The notes under the pieces: model-generated
Seen by the model: only the letters and a program-made list of their open reading frames with translations
Told to the model about the DNA's origin: nothing
Database searches by the model: none
Translations under genes and position numbers: made by a program
Assembly: GCA_019424695.1 (NCBI GenBank)
Contig: JAHYZA010000009.1
Coordinates: 1 to 64,000 of the forward strand
Origin: Oscillospiraceae bacterium
Lineage (GTDB): Bacteria > Bacillota > Clostridia > Oscillospirales > Ruminococcaceae
Length of the DNA stretch: 64,000 nucleotides
Direction: 5' to 3'
Shown: piece after piece, positions 23,147 through 32,167 of the stretch
Layout of the letters: each line of letters opens with the position of its first letter
How positions within the stretch are numbered: position 1 is the stretch's first letter

Positions 23147-25567
23147 ATGCTCATTCTCACGATTTTTCTCACGCTGCTGATGGCAGCGCTGTTCGCCTGG
23201 CTGCCGGGGCGGCTGGACCACCGGAAACATAACCGCACCGACCTCTGGGCCGGACCGGGGCTGGTGGGGGCCGTCTGGGCCTGGGCGGCGTGCATCTATT
23301 CCAAACCCGGTCTGACCGTGGATTTCGACGCTTTCCGCCTGCTGGGCATCGCCGGTATGGCGCTGTGGGCCTGCGCAGTGGTGTGCGGGTTCCGGCTGCG
23401 GCATCGCCTGCCCAAGGGACGCACCGCGGCGGCCGTGGGGCTGCTGCTGGCCTCAGCGCTGGGGTTGGAACTGTTTGTCTGCAACCTCAATTTCTGGGCC
23501 AGCCACAGCTATACGCCGGTGGACCTGCGCCCGTATCTTACCGAGGATGCCGACCCGGACGCCCCGCTGACGCTGGACGCAGAACACAATACCCTGACTT
23601 TTGCGGGGCTGGACCGGGAACTGTATAACCTGCAGGTCTCCGGTCTGGATTACCAATACGACGGACCCCACCCGGAAGTGCAGAGCCCGGTGTTTACACT
23701 CACGGTGGCGGCTACCGACGAAGCCAGTTCGGTGTCCCGCCAGAGCTGGGCCTGGCAGGTGGCGGAGCGGGCGGTGCGCAGCCAGACCCGCAGCCTCGAT
23801 CTTTCGGGCAAAGCCTCCACGCTGACCCTGACCGCCTACGCCTATGAGGGCGAGTACCGCTACTACCCGCTCAGCTATACCTTGCAGACGGTATACGCCA
23901 ATGTGCCCCGTCCGCTGGATCTCTCTCTGGTGCGGTTCGCGGCGCTCTTTGCCCTGCTGGGCGCGGCCTTTGCCCTGCGTCCGGCCAGTGTCCTCTGGCG
24001 GGACGCCTATCTGGAACACATCCGGCGCTATCGCCCGGCGGTGCTGCTGGTCATGGCGGTGCTGGCGGCGCTGGCATTCCTGGCTCCCTTTGCCGACCGG
24101 TTCAACGCCGGGGTGGCCACGTCCTTCTATAACACGGCGGACTGGGACGGCGAAAGCCGCATCACTTTCACCAAGCATATCAATGACTGGGCCAACGATA
24201 CGGCGGCCCAGTACGGTGCACTGGCCCACAGCCTGCTCGACGGCCGTCTGGATCTGGAAAAGGACCCGCCCGAAGCCATGCTCTCGCTGGAAAATCCCTA
24301 CGATACCGCGGCCCGGCAATCTGCCGCCCCCGATGCCCTGTGGGATGTGGCCTATTACCAGGGGCGCTACTATGTCTACTTCGGCCTGGTGCCCTGCCTT
24401 TTGTTCCAGCTGCCCTTTGAGGCCCTCACCGGGGTGGGGGACCTGCCGCCCAGCCTGCCCATGATTCTGCTGTCCTGGCTGCTGATCTGGGCGTCCTTCG
24501 GCTGCGTCAAACAGGCGCTGCGCCGCTGGTTTCCCCGGGCCAGTGCGGCGGTGTATCTGCTCACGGCCACCGGTGTGGCGGCAGGCAGCCAGATCTGGTA
24601 TCTGCTGCTGCGGCCCTCGGTGTACGAATATGCGATCCTCTGCGGCGCGGCTTTTGTCATGCTGGGGCTCTGGCAGTGGCTGGCCGCCGCCAATACGCCG
24701 GTACAGAAGCGCGGCCGCCTCATAGTGCACCTGGCGCTGGGCAGCCTGTGTATGGCATTGGTGGCCGGGTGCCGTCCCCAGATGGAAGTGTTCGCGGTGC
24801 TGGCGCTGCCCATTTTCTGGCGGCGCTATGGAACGGAAAAGCGTCTGCGCAGCCGGGCCGGGGCGGGGGAGGCGGTCGCCTTCCTGCTGCCGGTGCTGGT
24901 GGTGGCGGCAGTGCTTATGTGGTATAACGCCGCGCGGTTCGGTTCCCCCCTCGACTTCGGGGCTAACTACAACCTGACCAGCAACGACATGACCCGCCGC
25001 GGATTCAGCGTTGGGCGTATCGCCCCGGCGGTGGTTACCTTCCTGTTCGGCATCCCGGGCGTCAGTACGGTGTTCCCGTACCTCAGTGCTACGAAAATGA
25101 GCACCAACTATATGGGCCTGACCATCACCGAACTGTTCTATGGCGGTGGGGTTGCCTGCCTGCCCTTTGTGTGGGGGTTGGCCGTGCTGCCGCTGGCGAA
25201 AAAGCGGCTGCGGCAGCGGGGGGATCTGCGCGCACTGCTGTACGGTACCCTGGCGGCTATGCTGGTGCTGGTGGTGGTGGACTGTGAGATGGCCGGTGTG
25301 CTCTACCGTTACCAGAGCGACTGGCTCGGCCCGCTGCTGCTGGCGGGGGCGCTGGCCTGGCTGCTGGCGGAACAGATCCTGCAAGGCCATGCTGCACAAC
25401 CCGGCGTAGCGGTGCTGCAGGGACTTTACCGCAAAGCGCTGCCGCTGGCGGTGCTGGCGGGGGCCGTGTACAACTTCTGCGTATATTTTGCCGCGGAGCC
25501 CGGCCTTATCGGGCAGAATCCCGCGCTCTATCAGAATGTAAGCCGTCTGGTCCAGTTCTGGCTGTGA
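23147..25567 (+). CDS. Large polytopic membrane protein, function unknown
   Basis: An 806-residue protein. Three or four hydrophobic helices (about 1-115) are followed by a soluble, probably extracytoplasmic beta-rich segment (about 120-255), then roughly ten more helices (about 260-800). The topology, with an extracytoplasmic domain and charged loops between helices, is reminiscent of GT-C-type glycosyltransferases or polymer-modifying membrane enzymes, but I see no diagnostic motif and make no functional call. GAGGAGCGG precedes the ATG. A strong terminator follows. It is unusually rich in Leu, Ala and Trp even for a membrane protein. Confidence 0.75.
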   Translation: MLILTIFLTLLMAALFAWLPGRLDHRKHNRTDLWAGPGLVGAVWAWAACIYSKPGLTVDFDAFRLLGIAGMALWACAVVCGFRLRHRLPKGRTAAAVGLLLASALGLELFVCNLNFWASHSYTPVDLRPYLTEDADPDAPLTLDAEHNTLTFAGLDRELYNLQVSGLDYQYDGPHPEVQSPVFTLTVAATDEASSVSRQSWAWQVAERAVRSQTRSLDLSGKASTLTLTAYAYEGEYRYYPLSYTLQTVYANVPRPLDLSLVRFAALFALLGAAFALRPASVLWRDAYLEHIRRYRPAVLLVMAVLAALAFLAPFADRFNAGVATSFYNTADWDGESRITFTKHINDWANDTAAQYGALAHSLLDGRLDLEKDPPEAMLSLENPYDTAARQSAAPDALWDVAYYQGRYYVYFGLVPCLLFQLPFEALTGVGDLPPSLPMILLSWLLIWASFGCVKQALRRWFPRASAAVYLLTATGVAAGSQIWYLLLRPSVYEYAILCGAAFVMLGLWQWLAAANTPVQKRGRLIVHLALGSLCMALVAGCRPQMEVFAVLALPIFWRRYGTEKRLRSRAGAGEAVAFLLPVLVVAAVLMWYNAARFGSPLDFGANYNLTSNDMTRRGFSVGRIAPAVVTFLFGIPGVSTVFPYLSATKMSTNYMGLTITELFYGGGVACLPFVWGLAVLPLAKKRLRQRGDLRALLYGTLAAMLVLVVVDCEMAGVLYRYQSDWLGPLLLAGALAWLLAEQILQGHAAQPGVAVLQGLYRKALPLAVLAGAVYNFCVYFAAEPGLIGQNPALYQNVSRLVQFWL

Positions 25568-25576
25568 CCGGCATCC

Positions 25577-25613
25577 AAGGCTCGTCCGGACTCATCCGGG
25601 CGGGCCTTTTTCC
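25577..25613 (+). terminator. Terminator after membrane protein gene
   Basis: AGGCTCGTCCGGA-CTCA-TCCGGGCGGGCCT, then TTTTTCC; stem contains G-T pairs. Confidence 0.85.
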
Positions 25614-25642
25614 TTGCATAATCGAGTCGAACCCTCTATAAT
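25614..25642 (+). promoter_or_regulatory. Promoter of the three-component signalling operon
   Basis: TTGCAT (25614-25619), 17-bp spacer, TATAAT (25637-25642), immediately after the preceding terminator. Confidence 0.85.
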
Positions 25643-25670
25643 AAAGTCAGCAAACGAAGGAGAAAATCGT

Positions 25671-26936
25671 ATGGCTGATAAAAATATTTACACGGTCGTG
25701 GTGGCTGATGACGAGGACGAACTGCGCGAAGCCGTCTGCACCATGACCCCCTGGGAAGCCCTGGGCTTTCATCTGGTGGGCAGCGCCAGCAACGGCCTGG
25801 ATGCCCTGGAACTGGTGGAACGGTTGGAGCCGGATCTGCTGCTGACCGATATCCGGATGCCCTTTATCTCCGGCATTGAGCTGGCCCGCCAGGTGCGTGA
25901 GATCCGCCCCGCCATGCACATCGCTTTTTTGAGCGGCTACGATGATTTTGAATACGCCAAACAGGCCATTCAGTATAACATCATCAGTTATATGCTTAAG
26001 CCCCTTACAATGGACGGTCTGGCGGCTGAACTCAAGAACATCCACGAAAAAATCGACCGGCGTTATGCCAGCCTGCGCCGCAGTGACCACAATCAGGGGG
26101 ACCGGGCAGCGTTTCTGATCCCCCTGGTGCTGGAACACTACGACGGTGCACCGGAAGGAATGGAAAATACCCTGCGGGAAAACGCGGTGTCCTGTGGTCT
26201 GCTGCGCGGCAGCGATGACCGCGGCCTGCTGGTGGTATTGGCAGCGGCCATGTCAGACGGCTCCCCCTGTGAGGCGGGCTTCATCCGGCTGGTGGAACAG
26301 CTGGCCAACAAATATCTGCGGCATTTTGTCTTTTTCTCCAGCGGACGGGCGGTGGCGGTGCTCATCGGTAACCCGTCGGATTTCGATGAATACCTGCACA
26401 TTCTGGCCGACGAGATCTGCCAGCTGACCGAACGTGCCCTGGGCAAGCGGGTACTGGTTGGCGTGGGCCGTCCGGTGGCGCAGTTCACCCAGCTCAACGG
26501 TGCCTACCGGCAGGCGCTGGAAGCCCTGCATGCGGCCGAAGAGAGCGAGGGCGGCGTCAGCTTTACGGCCGATACCCGCAAGGGCGGCGGTCTGTGCGAG
26601 CGTGCGCTGGAAATCATTGAGCAGCATTACATGGACGAGGACCTTTCCCTGGCATCCCTGAGCGCCATGCTGGATGTAAGCCCCAACCATCTGAGCGCCT
26701 GCATCAAGAAAACGGCGGGGGAAACCTTCATCAACATTCTGGTGCGCCGCCGTATGGAGGCCGCCCGGGAACTGCTTCTGACCACCAATCTGCAGGTGCA
26801 GGAGATCGCCCGCCGCGTGGGGTACTCGGACCAGCACTACTTCAGTTACTGCTTCAAAAAATATACCGGTACCTCGCCGGGGGCTTTGCGCCGCCAGCGT
26901 GCGGCCCAGGCCGCGGAGAGGGAGGCTGTCTCATGA
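25671..26936 (+). CDS. YesN-type response regulator with AraC DNA-binding domain
   Basis: A 421-residue regulator. The N-terminal receiver domain (1-125) has acidic pocket residues in VADDEDE, the phospho-acceptor Asp in LLLTDIRMP (about residue 57) and Lys in MLKPL (about 107). A middle region of about 170 residues is less conserved. The C-terminal AraC-type double HTH (about 310-410) ends with IARRVGYSDQHYFSYCFKKYTGTSP. It should bind promoters when phosphorylated by the kinase encoded next, whose start overlaps its stop (ATGA). GAAGGAG precedes the ATG at 25671. Target genes are probably carbohydrate genes elsewhere. Confidence 0.93.
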   Translation: MADKNIYTVVVADDEDELREAVCTMTPWEALGFHLVGSASNGLDALELVERLEPDLLLTDIRMPFISGIELARQVREIRPAMHIAFLSGYDDFEYAKQAIQYNIISYMLKPLTMDGLAAELKNIHEKIDRRYASLRRSDHNQGDRAAFLIPLVLEHYDGAPEGMENTLRENAVSCGLLRGSDDRGLLVVLAAAMSDGSPCEAGFIRLVEQLANKYLRHFVFFSSGRAVAVLIGNPSDFDEYLHILADEICQLTERALGKRVLVGVGRPVAQFTQLNGAYRQALEALHAAEESEGGVSFTADTRKGGGLCERALEIIEQHYMDEDLSLASLSAMLDVSPNHLSACIKKTAGETFINILVRRRMEAARELLLTTNLQVQEIARRVGYSDQHYFSYCFKKYTGTSPGALRRQRAAQAAEREAVS

Positions 26937-28657
26937 AACGGCAATACCATGCACCGCGCACCGCGCCGCTTATCGTCGTACTGATCACGGCGGTAGCGGC
27001 GGTCACGCTGCTTTTGTGTGTGGGGACCTTTTTACAGAGCTACCGGGCCTCGGTGGTGCAAAGTGCGCGTACCAGCAGTGCCCAGGCAGTCAGTCAGGTA
27101 GTGGGCACGGTCAGCAACTATGTGGAAAACCTGGAAGAAACGATCAACGACGTCATGGCCGAGATGGATACCCCCGAAGAAGACCGGGATGCCTACCTGA
27201 ACGCCTGGCTGAATGCCCGCAGCGAAGTGGTGGCGGTGACGACCTACGACGGGGAGGGGACCCTTCAGGATTGCTGGGCGCTGGACCACACGCCGCGCAC
27301 CGGCATCCTGAAAAACCTGTCCTTTGATCTGAATATGGCCCAGTGGTATGCGGACGGGTATATCAGTTCGCCCCATGTGGAATCCATCTTCGCAGGGTAT
27401 TATCCCTGGGTCGTTTCGGTGGTGCGCCCCATGCCCCGGGGCAGTTCCGCCAGCTGGGTGGCGGTGGATGTGCGTTTTTCGGGACTGGGCGCCAGCATCA
27501 ACGGCGTGGGCATCGGTCAGCACGGGTATTGCTACCTGATGGATGAGCACGGCAACATGGTCTATCATCCGCAGCAGCAGCTGCTGTATGCGGGCATCAA
27601 AAGTGAGGAAGTGGCCCGCCTGGCCAACCTGGCGGACGGGACCTATGTGGAGGATACCGTCATTTACAGTCTGCAGGATGTGCCGGACAGCAACTGGCGG
27701 GTGGTAGGTGTCAGCTATATCGACGAGACCGTCAACGAGAGCTTCTGGCAGATGGTGCGCATCACACTGGCGACCTCGGCCATGATTCTGGCGGCGGCGT
27801 TGTTGGCGGGCTGGGTCATCTCCCACCTGCTCAGCCGCCCGCTGCAGCGGCTGGAAACGGCCATGGAACAGTTTGAGCAGGATGCCGACGGCTTTACCTA
27901 TGAGCCGGTGGCCGGCACGCGGGAAGTGCAGGAGCTGTCGGATTCCTTCGGGCACATGGTCGGCCGCATCCAGAAACTGATGACCACGGTGCGTGAGGAA
28001 GAGATCGACCTGCGCAAAACCGAACTCAAGGCATTGCAGGCGCAGATCAACCCGCACTTTTTGTACAACACACTGGACTCCATTGCCTGGATGTGCGAGC
28101 GCGGCAAGAACGCCGATGCAGTGAAGATGGTCCATGCGCTGGCACGGCTGTTCCGCATCAGCATCAGCCGGGGCCATGAACTGATCCCCATTGAAAAAGA
28201 GCTGCAGCATGCAGAGTCCTACCTGCTGATCCAGAAATTCCGCTACAAAAACCAGTTTACCTACCATTTCACGGTGGACGAAAGCTGCCTGCATTGCCTG
28301 TGCAACAAGATCACGCTGCAGCCCATCATCGAAAATTCCATCACCCACGGGCTGGACCTGATGGTGGAACCCGGTCACATTGAAATCGAAGTATGTGCCG
28401 ACGGGGAGGATATCCTGTTCAAGGTGACCGATGACGGCATTGGCATGTCGCCGGAGCAGGTGGCGGAACTTTTGAAAAATGAACCCACCGACCGTACCGG
28501 CATCGGGATCAAGAATGTGAATGACCGGCTGCGCATTTATTTTGGAGCGCAGTATGGCATATCCATCGACAGTGTGCCCGACGAGGGCACCACTGTCACG
28601 ATCCGGATGCCGCGCGTGCCGGAAGACCGGGAGGGCGAGTATGATAAAACACATTAA
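26933..28657 (+). CDS. YesM-type membrane sensor histidine kinase
   Basis: A 574-residue kinase. It has a transmembrane helix near 12-35, an extracytoplasmic sensor domain (about 36-275, dCache-like), a second transmembrane helix (about 278-300), HAMP (about 300-355), the His_kinase domain with the phospho-His in QINPHFLYNTLD (about residue 379), and an HATPase domain (DDGIGMS and GIGIKNVNDRL). This is the LytS/YesM class. It overlaps its response regulator upstream by 4 bases and the lipoprotein downstream by 17, so all three are translated as a unit. The ligand is probably delivered by the lipoprotein. Confidence 0.93.
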   Translation: MKRQYHAPRTAPLIVVLITAVAAVTLLLCVGTFLQSYRASVVQSARTSSAQAVSQVVGTVSNYVENLEETINDVMAEMDTPEEDRDAYLNAWLNARSEVVAVTTYDGEGTLQDCWALDHTPRTGILKNLSFDLNMAQWYADGYISSPHVESIFAGYYPWVVSVVRPMPRGSSASWVAVDVRFSGLGASINGVGIGQHGYCYLMDEHGNMVYHPQQQLLYAGIKSEEVARLANLADGTYVEDTVIYSLQDVPDSNWRVVGVSYIDETVNESFWQMVRITLATSAMILAAALLAGWVISHLLSRPLQRLETAMEQFEQDADGFTYEPVAGTREVQELSDSFGHMVGRIQKLMTTVREEEIDLRKTELKALQAQINPHFLYNTLDSIAWMCERGKNADAVKMVHALARLFRISISRGHELIPIEKELQHAESYLLIQKFRYKNQFTYHFTVDESCLHCLCNKITLQPIIENSITHGLDLMVEPGHIEIEVCADGEDILFKVTDDGIGMSPEQVAELLKNEPTDRTGIGIKNVNDRLRIYFGAQYGISIDSVPDEGTTVTIRMPRVPEDREGEYDKTH

Positions 28658-29615
28658 GCACCTGCCGGTGTTTTTGCTGGTGCTCTGTCTGCTGGTCGGA
28701 TGTGCATCGACGGCATCCCAGGACGCTGCCGCAACCAAGTATAAAGTGGCGCTGGTGGCCAAATCCACCCGGACGGATTTCTGGAAGGCGGTATTTGTCG
28801 GGGCGGAGGCAGCTGCCACGGAATACAATATGGATCTGACCATCGACGGCCCGGGGACGGAAGAAGATTACGAAGCCCAGAACGAAATGATTGCCCAGGC
28901 GGTGGAAAACGGGGCCCAGGCACTGGTGTTTTCGGCCATTGATTTTGATGCCAATGCACCGGCGGTGGAGGCGGCTGCGGAGAAGGGCATCAAGATCGTG
29001 GTCATAGACTCAGCTGTGAATTCCGAAAAAGTGGCGACTTATATCGGCACCGACAACTACAGCGCCGGGCAGATGGCGGCGGAGGCAGCGCTGAAGGGGA
29101 CGACCGGCTCGCTGAAAGTGGGCATCGTCAACTATGATGTGAACAGCGCCAACGGTCAGGACCGCGAGCGCGGTGCGGTGGATGCCTTTGCAGACAGTGG
29201 CCGTGCCGAGATCGTGGCTACCATCCATACCCTGGCGGAGGCCGTCAGTGCCAGACAGGATACGCTGGCGATGCTGCGCGCCCATCCCGAGATCAATGTG
29301 CTGCTGGCGTTCAACGAACCCACCAGCGTGGGTGCCGCCCAGGCGGTGGAAGAACTGCATCTCCAGAATGCCCTGTGCATGGTGGCATTTGACTCCAATC
29401 TGGCAACGGTGGATGCGCTGCAGACCGGTGTGGTGGATGCGCTGGTGGTCCAGAATACCTATGAAATGGGATATTTTGGCGTGGAGAGTGCCTACAAGCT
29501 GCTGAGCGGCCAGCGCGGCGAAGTGGAGAAGCACGTGGATACAGCGACCCGCGTCATCAACCGGGACAATCTGTTTGACCTGGACAGTCAGAAAGTGCTG
29601 TTCCCTGTATCCTGA
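28641..29615 (+). CDS. Sugar-binding (periplasmic-binding type 1) lipoprotein
   Basis: A 324-residue lipoprotein. Its signal peptide ends in lipobox LVGC (Cys about residue 21). The mature part is a Peripl_BP_4 fold like RbsB/XylF, with KSTRTDFWKAV near 41 and ENGAQALVFSAID near 90. No permease or ATPase gene follows; a terminator does. The start at 28641 overlaps the kinase gene by 17 bases with GAGGGCGAG upstream. A binding protein locked to a kinase/regulator pair, without transport genes, resembles XylFII-LytS-YesN three-component systems, so it is read as the sensor's ligand receptor. Confidence 0.88.
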   Translation: MIKHIKHLPVFLLVLCLLVGCASTASQDAAATKYKVALVAKSTRTDFWKAVFVGAEAAATEYNMDLTIDGPGTEEDYEAQNEMIAQAVENGAQALVFSAIDFDANAPAVEAAAEKGIKIVVIDSAVNSEKVATYIGTDNYSAGQMAAEAALKGTTGSLKVGIVNYDVNSANGQDRERGAVDAFADSGRAEIVATIHTLAEAVSARQDTLAMLRAHPEINVLLAFNEPTSVGAAQAVEELHLQNALCMVAFDSNLATVDALQTGVVDALVVQNTYEMGYFGVESAYKLLSGQRGEVEKHVDTATRVINRDNLFDLDSQKVLFPVS

Positions 29616-29628
29616 AAGCAACAAAGGA

Positions 29629-29668
29629 AAAAGCCCTCGCTGCAGAAGGTTCTGCAGCGAGGGCTTTT
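29629..29668. terminator. Bidirectional terminator
   Basis: AAAAGCCCTCGCTGCAGAA (29629-29647) pairs with TTCTGCAGCGAGGGCTTTT (29650-29668), a very long perfect stem with A/T tracts on both sides. It separates the signalling operon from the convergent flavin reductase. Confidence 0.95.
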
Positions 29669-29687
29669 GTGGTAACGGGAAAAACCA

Positions 29688-30266
29688 TCACCGGCGCGGG
29701 CGGGGCTTGCGCTTGCGCACACTGTAGCCAAAGGTGCCCAGGCGGCGGCCCAGTGCCAGATAGTCGCCGTGGGAATACACGATCAGCTTGGCTTTGTTCA
29801 GGCAGAGTTTGCCGTCCTCGTTCAGCAAAGACTCATCCACGTCCACGGCCACACACTCGGCCAGGAACAGGTCGTGGCTGCCCAGCGAGATCACCTGGGT
29901 GACCTTGCATTCCAGATTCAGGGGGCTTTCCTCCACCAGGACCGTGCCGACTTTGCTGGCCGGGACCGGGGTCAGTTTCATGGCGGCAAACTTGTCTACA
30001 TCCCGGCCGCTCTTCACACCGCACCAGTCCACCGCGCGCACCAGCGCTTCGGTGGGCAGATTGACGACGAACTCACCGCTCTCCTGGATCAGGTGATGGC
30101 TGTACCGCTCGGGCCGCACACTGATGGAAAGCATGGGCGGCTGGGTGCAGATGGTGCCGCACCAGCCCACGGTGATCAGGTTGGGCTGGTCGGGGCTGCC
30201 GCAGCTGACCAGTACCGGCGGTTCGGGATTGAGCAGGGTGGAACCCTTCCATACCTGACGGCTCAT
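29688..30266 (-). CDS. Flavin reductase-like FMN-binding protein
   Basis: A 192-residue split-barrel protein of the flavin reductase-like family. The N-terminal PVLVSCG and NLITVGWCGTI segments form the FMN pocket edge, and the SVRPERYSH and EFVVNLP motifs are typical. It is likely an FMN-binding oxidoreductase or flavoredoxin-like electron carrier; the partner is unknown. AAGGAGGAGG precedes the ATG. It overlaps the glycosyltransferase upstream by four bases, an unexpected coupling of unrelated functions. Confidence 0.88.
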   Translation of the reverse strand: MSRQVWKGSTLLNPEPPVLVSCGSPDQPNLITVGWCGTICTQPPMLSISVRPERYSHHLIQESGEFVVNLPTEALVRAVDWCGVKSGRDVDKFAAMKLTPVPASKVGTVLVEESPLNLECKVTQVISLGSHDLFLAECVAVDVDESLLNEDGKLCLNKAKLIVYSHGDYLALGRRLGTFGYSVRKRKPRPRR

Positions 30267-31249
30267 GCGTCCTCCTCCTTGCTGCGTTCAAAATTGGGGG
30301 TCGTCTCGCTGATAATATAGCGCGGACGATGCTTGGTCTCCATGTAGATCTTGCCGATGTACTCGCCGATCACACCCAGGCAGATCAGCTGCACACCGGA
30401 CACAAAGCAGATGATGCTGGTCGTGCTGGCCCAACCGGAAACCGTCATGCCGAGGGCGGCCTCGATCACGGCCCACAGCACGCCGATGAAGCTGACCAGC
30501 GCCACAAGGACGCCGAAGCCGGTGATGAAGCGGATGGGTTTGATGGACAGGCTGGTGATGCCGTCAAAAGCCAGGGAGAGCATCTTGGAAAGGGGATAAT
30601 GGCTTTCACCGGCAATGCGCTCGTGGCGCTCGTAGGTCACGCAGGTGGATTTGAAGCCCACCAGCGGTACCATGCCGCGCAAGAACAGATTGACCTCCTT
30701 GAAACGGGCAAATTCCTGCAGTACCCGGGCGCTCATCAGGCGGTAATCCGCATGGTTGAAGACGACTTCGGCGCCCATGGCGTTGAGCAGCTTGTAAAAG
30801 CTCTCGGCGGTAAACCGCTTGAAGAAGGTATCGGTATCGCGCTTGCTGCGCACGCCGTACACCACATCGCAGCCGTCCAGGTAAGCGTCCACCATGGCGT
30901 CCATGGCGTTGATGTCATCCTGGCCGTCGCAGTCGATGGAGATCGTGATGTCGCAGCGGTCTTTGGCTTCCATCAGCCCGGCCAGCACGGCATTCTGATG
31001 GCCGCGGTTGCGGCTCTGGCAGATGCCGGCGTAATGGGGGTCGGCGGCAGCCAGGCCGTTGATGATCTCCCAGGTGCGGTCCTTGGAACCGTCGTTGACG
31101 AACAGAACGCGGCTGTCGGGACTGATTTTTCCGGCGGCGGACAGGTCGGTGATCTTTTTCAGAAACTGCGGTGCCGTGATGGGCAGCACCTCCTGCTCAT
31201 TATAGCAGGGGATGATGATGTAAAGAACAGGTGGTTGACGGTTTTCCAT
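30263..31249 (-). CDS. GtrB/DPM1-like family 2 glycosyltransferase
   Basis: A 328-residue GT2 enzyme. The GT-A domain starts IIIPCYNEQEVL (about residues 11-22) with FVNDGSKDRTWE (about 49) and the DCDGQDD metal site (about 98). Two C-terminal transmembrane helices (about 235-260 and 270-295) anchor it. Members transfer glucose or another sugar to undecaprenyl phosphate on the cytoplasmic face for wall or lipoteichoic acid decoration. GAGGTAC precedes the ATG. It is the first gene of a two-gene leftward operon. Confidence 0.92.
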   Translation of the reverse strand: MENRQPPVLYIIIPCYNEQEVLPITAPQFLKKITDLSAAGKISPDSRVLFVNDGSKDRTWEIINGLAAADPHYAGICQSRNRGHQNAVLAGLMEAKDRCDITISIDCDGQDDINAMDAMVDAYLDGCDVVYGVRSKRDTDTFFKRFTAESFYKLLNAMGAEVVFNHADYRLMSARVLQEFARFKEVNLFLRGMVPLVGFKSTCVTYERHERIAGESHYPLSKMLSLAFDGITSLSIKPIRFITGFGVLVALVSFIGVLWAVIEAALGMTVSGWASTTSIICFVSGVQLICLGVIGEYIGKIYMETKHRPRYIISETTPNFERSKEEDA

Positions 31250-31349
31250 GATAGTACCTCGATAAGAAGGAAAACAAAAGTTTGGACGAACAGGCCCTCC
31301 CGGCAGACTCCCAGGGGCCCGAGAAAACAGCTTTTATAGAAATGAGTTC

Positions 31350-31379
31350 ATTATAGCATATACGATACAAATACTGCAA
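31350..31379 (-). promoter_or_regulatory. Promoter of glycosyltransferase-flavin reductase operon
   Basis: Minus strand TTGCAG (31374-31379), 18-bp spacer, TATAAT (31350-31355). Confidence 0.75.
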
Positions 31380-32072
31380 TCATTGGCCCATGGAGCGCAG
31401 CCGTTCGGGGTCCAGCAGCTTGAAGCTGCGGCGGAACAAAGCCAGAAGCCCCTCGTCCTGCATGCGGCTCAGCTCCCGGCACAGGGCGCTGCGGTCACAG
31501 TTTAGGTAGGAGGCCAGTTCCCCCCGGGTCAGCGGGGTGTCGAAGGTGTCAGCCCCGGCTTCTTCCCGCTGCTCCAGCAGCCACAGGCAGATGCGCCCGC
31601 GCAGGCTCTTGCAGCACAACAATTCCAAGCGGCGGTCCAGCGCAAAATATTTGCTGCTGACCGTTTGCAGCCAGTTGTGCAGCAGTTGCAGGTGGGCGGG
31701 ATGCAGCGCACCGCAGGGACGCAGCAGCGCTTCACAGGGCAGATACAACACCAGGCAGGGCTGGGCGGCTGTCACATTCACGGGACTTTTGCTCTGGCCG
31801 CCTGCCAGTACATCGGCAAAGACGCCGCCCGGCCCCATGTGTGCCATGACCACGGCGGTGCCGTCGGGCATCGGTTTGGCGGCTACGATCTCGCCTTCCA
31901 GCACAATGCCTACCTCGGTGGTGGGGTAGCCGGCCAGCAGCAAAAGTTCGCCGCGTTCGTAGCGGCGGACATGGGGCGCAAAACAGTCGGTCAGGGTCTG
32001 CAGGTCGCTGTCCCGCATGCCCTGGAACAAACTGGTGCTGCGCAAAACGTCGTAATAGGGGGAATAATCCAT
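31380..32072 (-). CDS. Crp/Fnr-family transcription regulator
   Basis: A 230-residue regulator. An N-terminal cyclic-nucleotide-binding-type beta barrel (about 15-125) is followed by a dimer helix (about 130-150) and a winged helix with LTRGELASYLNCDRSALCRELSRM (about 175-200). The N-terminal FNR Fe-S cysteine cluster is absent, so the signal is not the classical oxygen-sensing one. The start at 32072 is set by GTGAGGTG upstream. It is divergent from an ABC importer, and a palindrome lies between the two start codons, making local regulation likely. Its stop codon lies one base beyond the promoter of the leftward operon. Confidence 0.88.
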   Translation of the reverse strand: MDYSPYYDVLRSTSLFQGMRDSDLQTLTDCFAPHVRRYERGELLLLAGYPTTEVGIVLEGEIVAAKPMPDGTAVVMAHMGPGGVFADVLAGGQSKSPVNVTAAQPCLVLYLPCEALLRPCGALHPAHLQLLHNWLQTVSSKYFALDRRLELLCCKSLRGRICLWLLEQREEAGADTFDTPLTRGELASYLNCDRSALCRELSRMQDEGLLALFRRSFKLLDPERLRSMGQ

Positions 32073-32092
32073 ACAGCACCTCACACAAAACG

Positions 32093-32106
32093 GTTGCCTT
32101 GGCAAC
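32093..32106. promoter_or_regulatory. Candidate Crp/Fnr operator palindrome
   Basis: GTTGCC-TT-GGCAAC is a 6+2+6 dyad between the divergent Crp/Fnr and ABC genes, downstream of the regulator's -10 and upstream of the importer gene. Position and symmetry fit an autoregulatory site; binding is inferred. Confidence 0.5.
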
Positions 32107-32121
32107 AGACAATTTTTTAAC

Positions 32122-32150
32122 ATTATAGTATAGTGGTGCCGCAAATGCAA
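32122..32150 (-). promoter_or_regulatory. Promoter of Crp/Fnr gene
   Basis: Minus strand TTGCAT (32145-32150), 17-bp spacer, TATAAT (32122-32127). Confidence 0.75.
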
Positions 32151-32167
32151 TAAGGAGGAATAGACTT

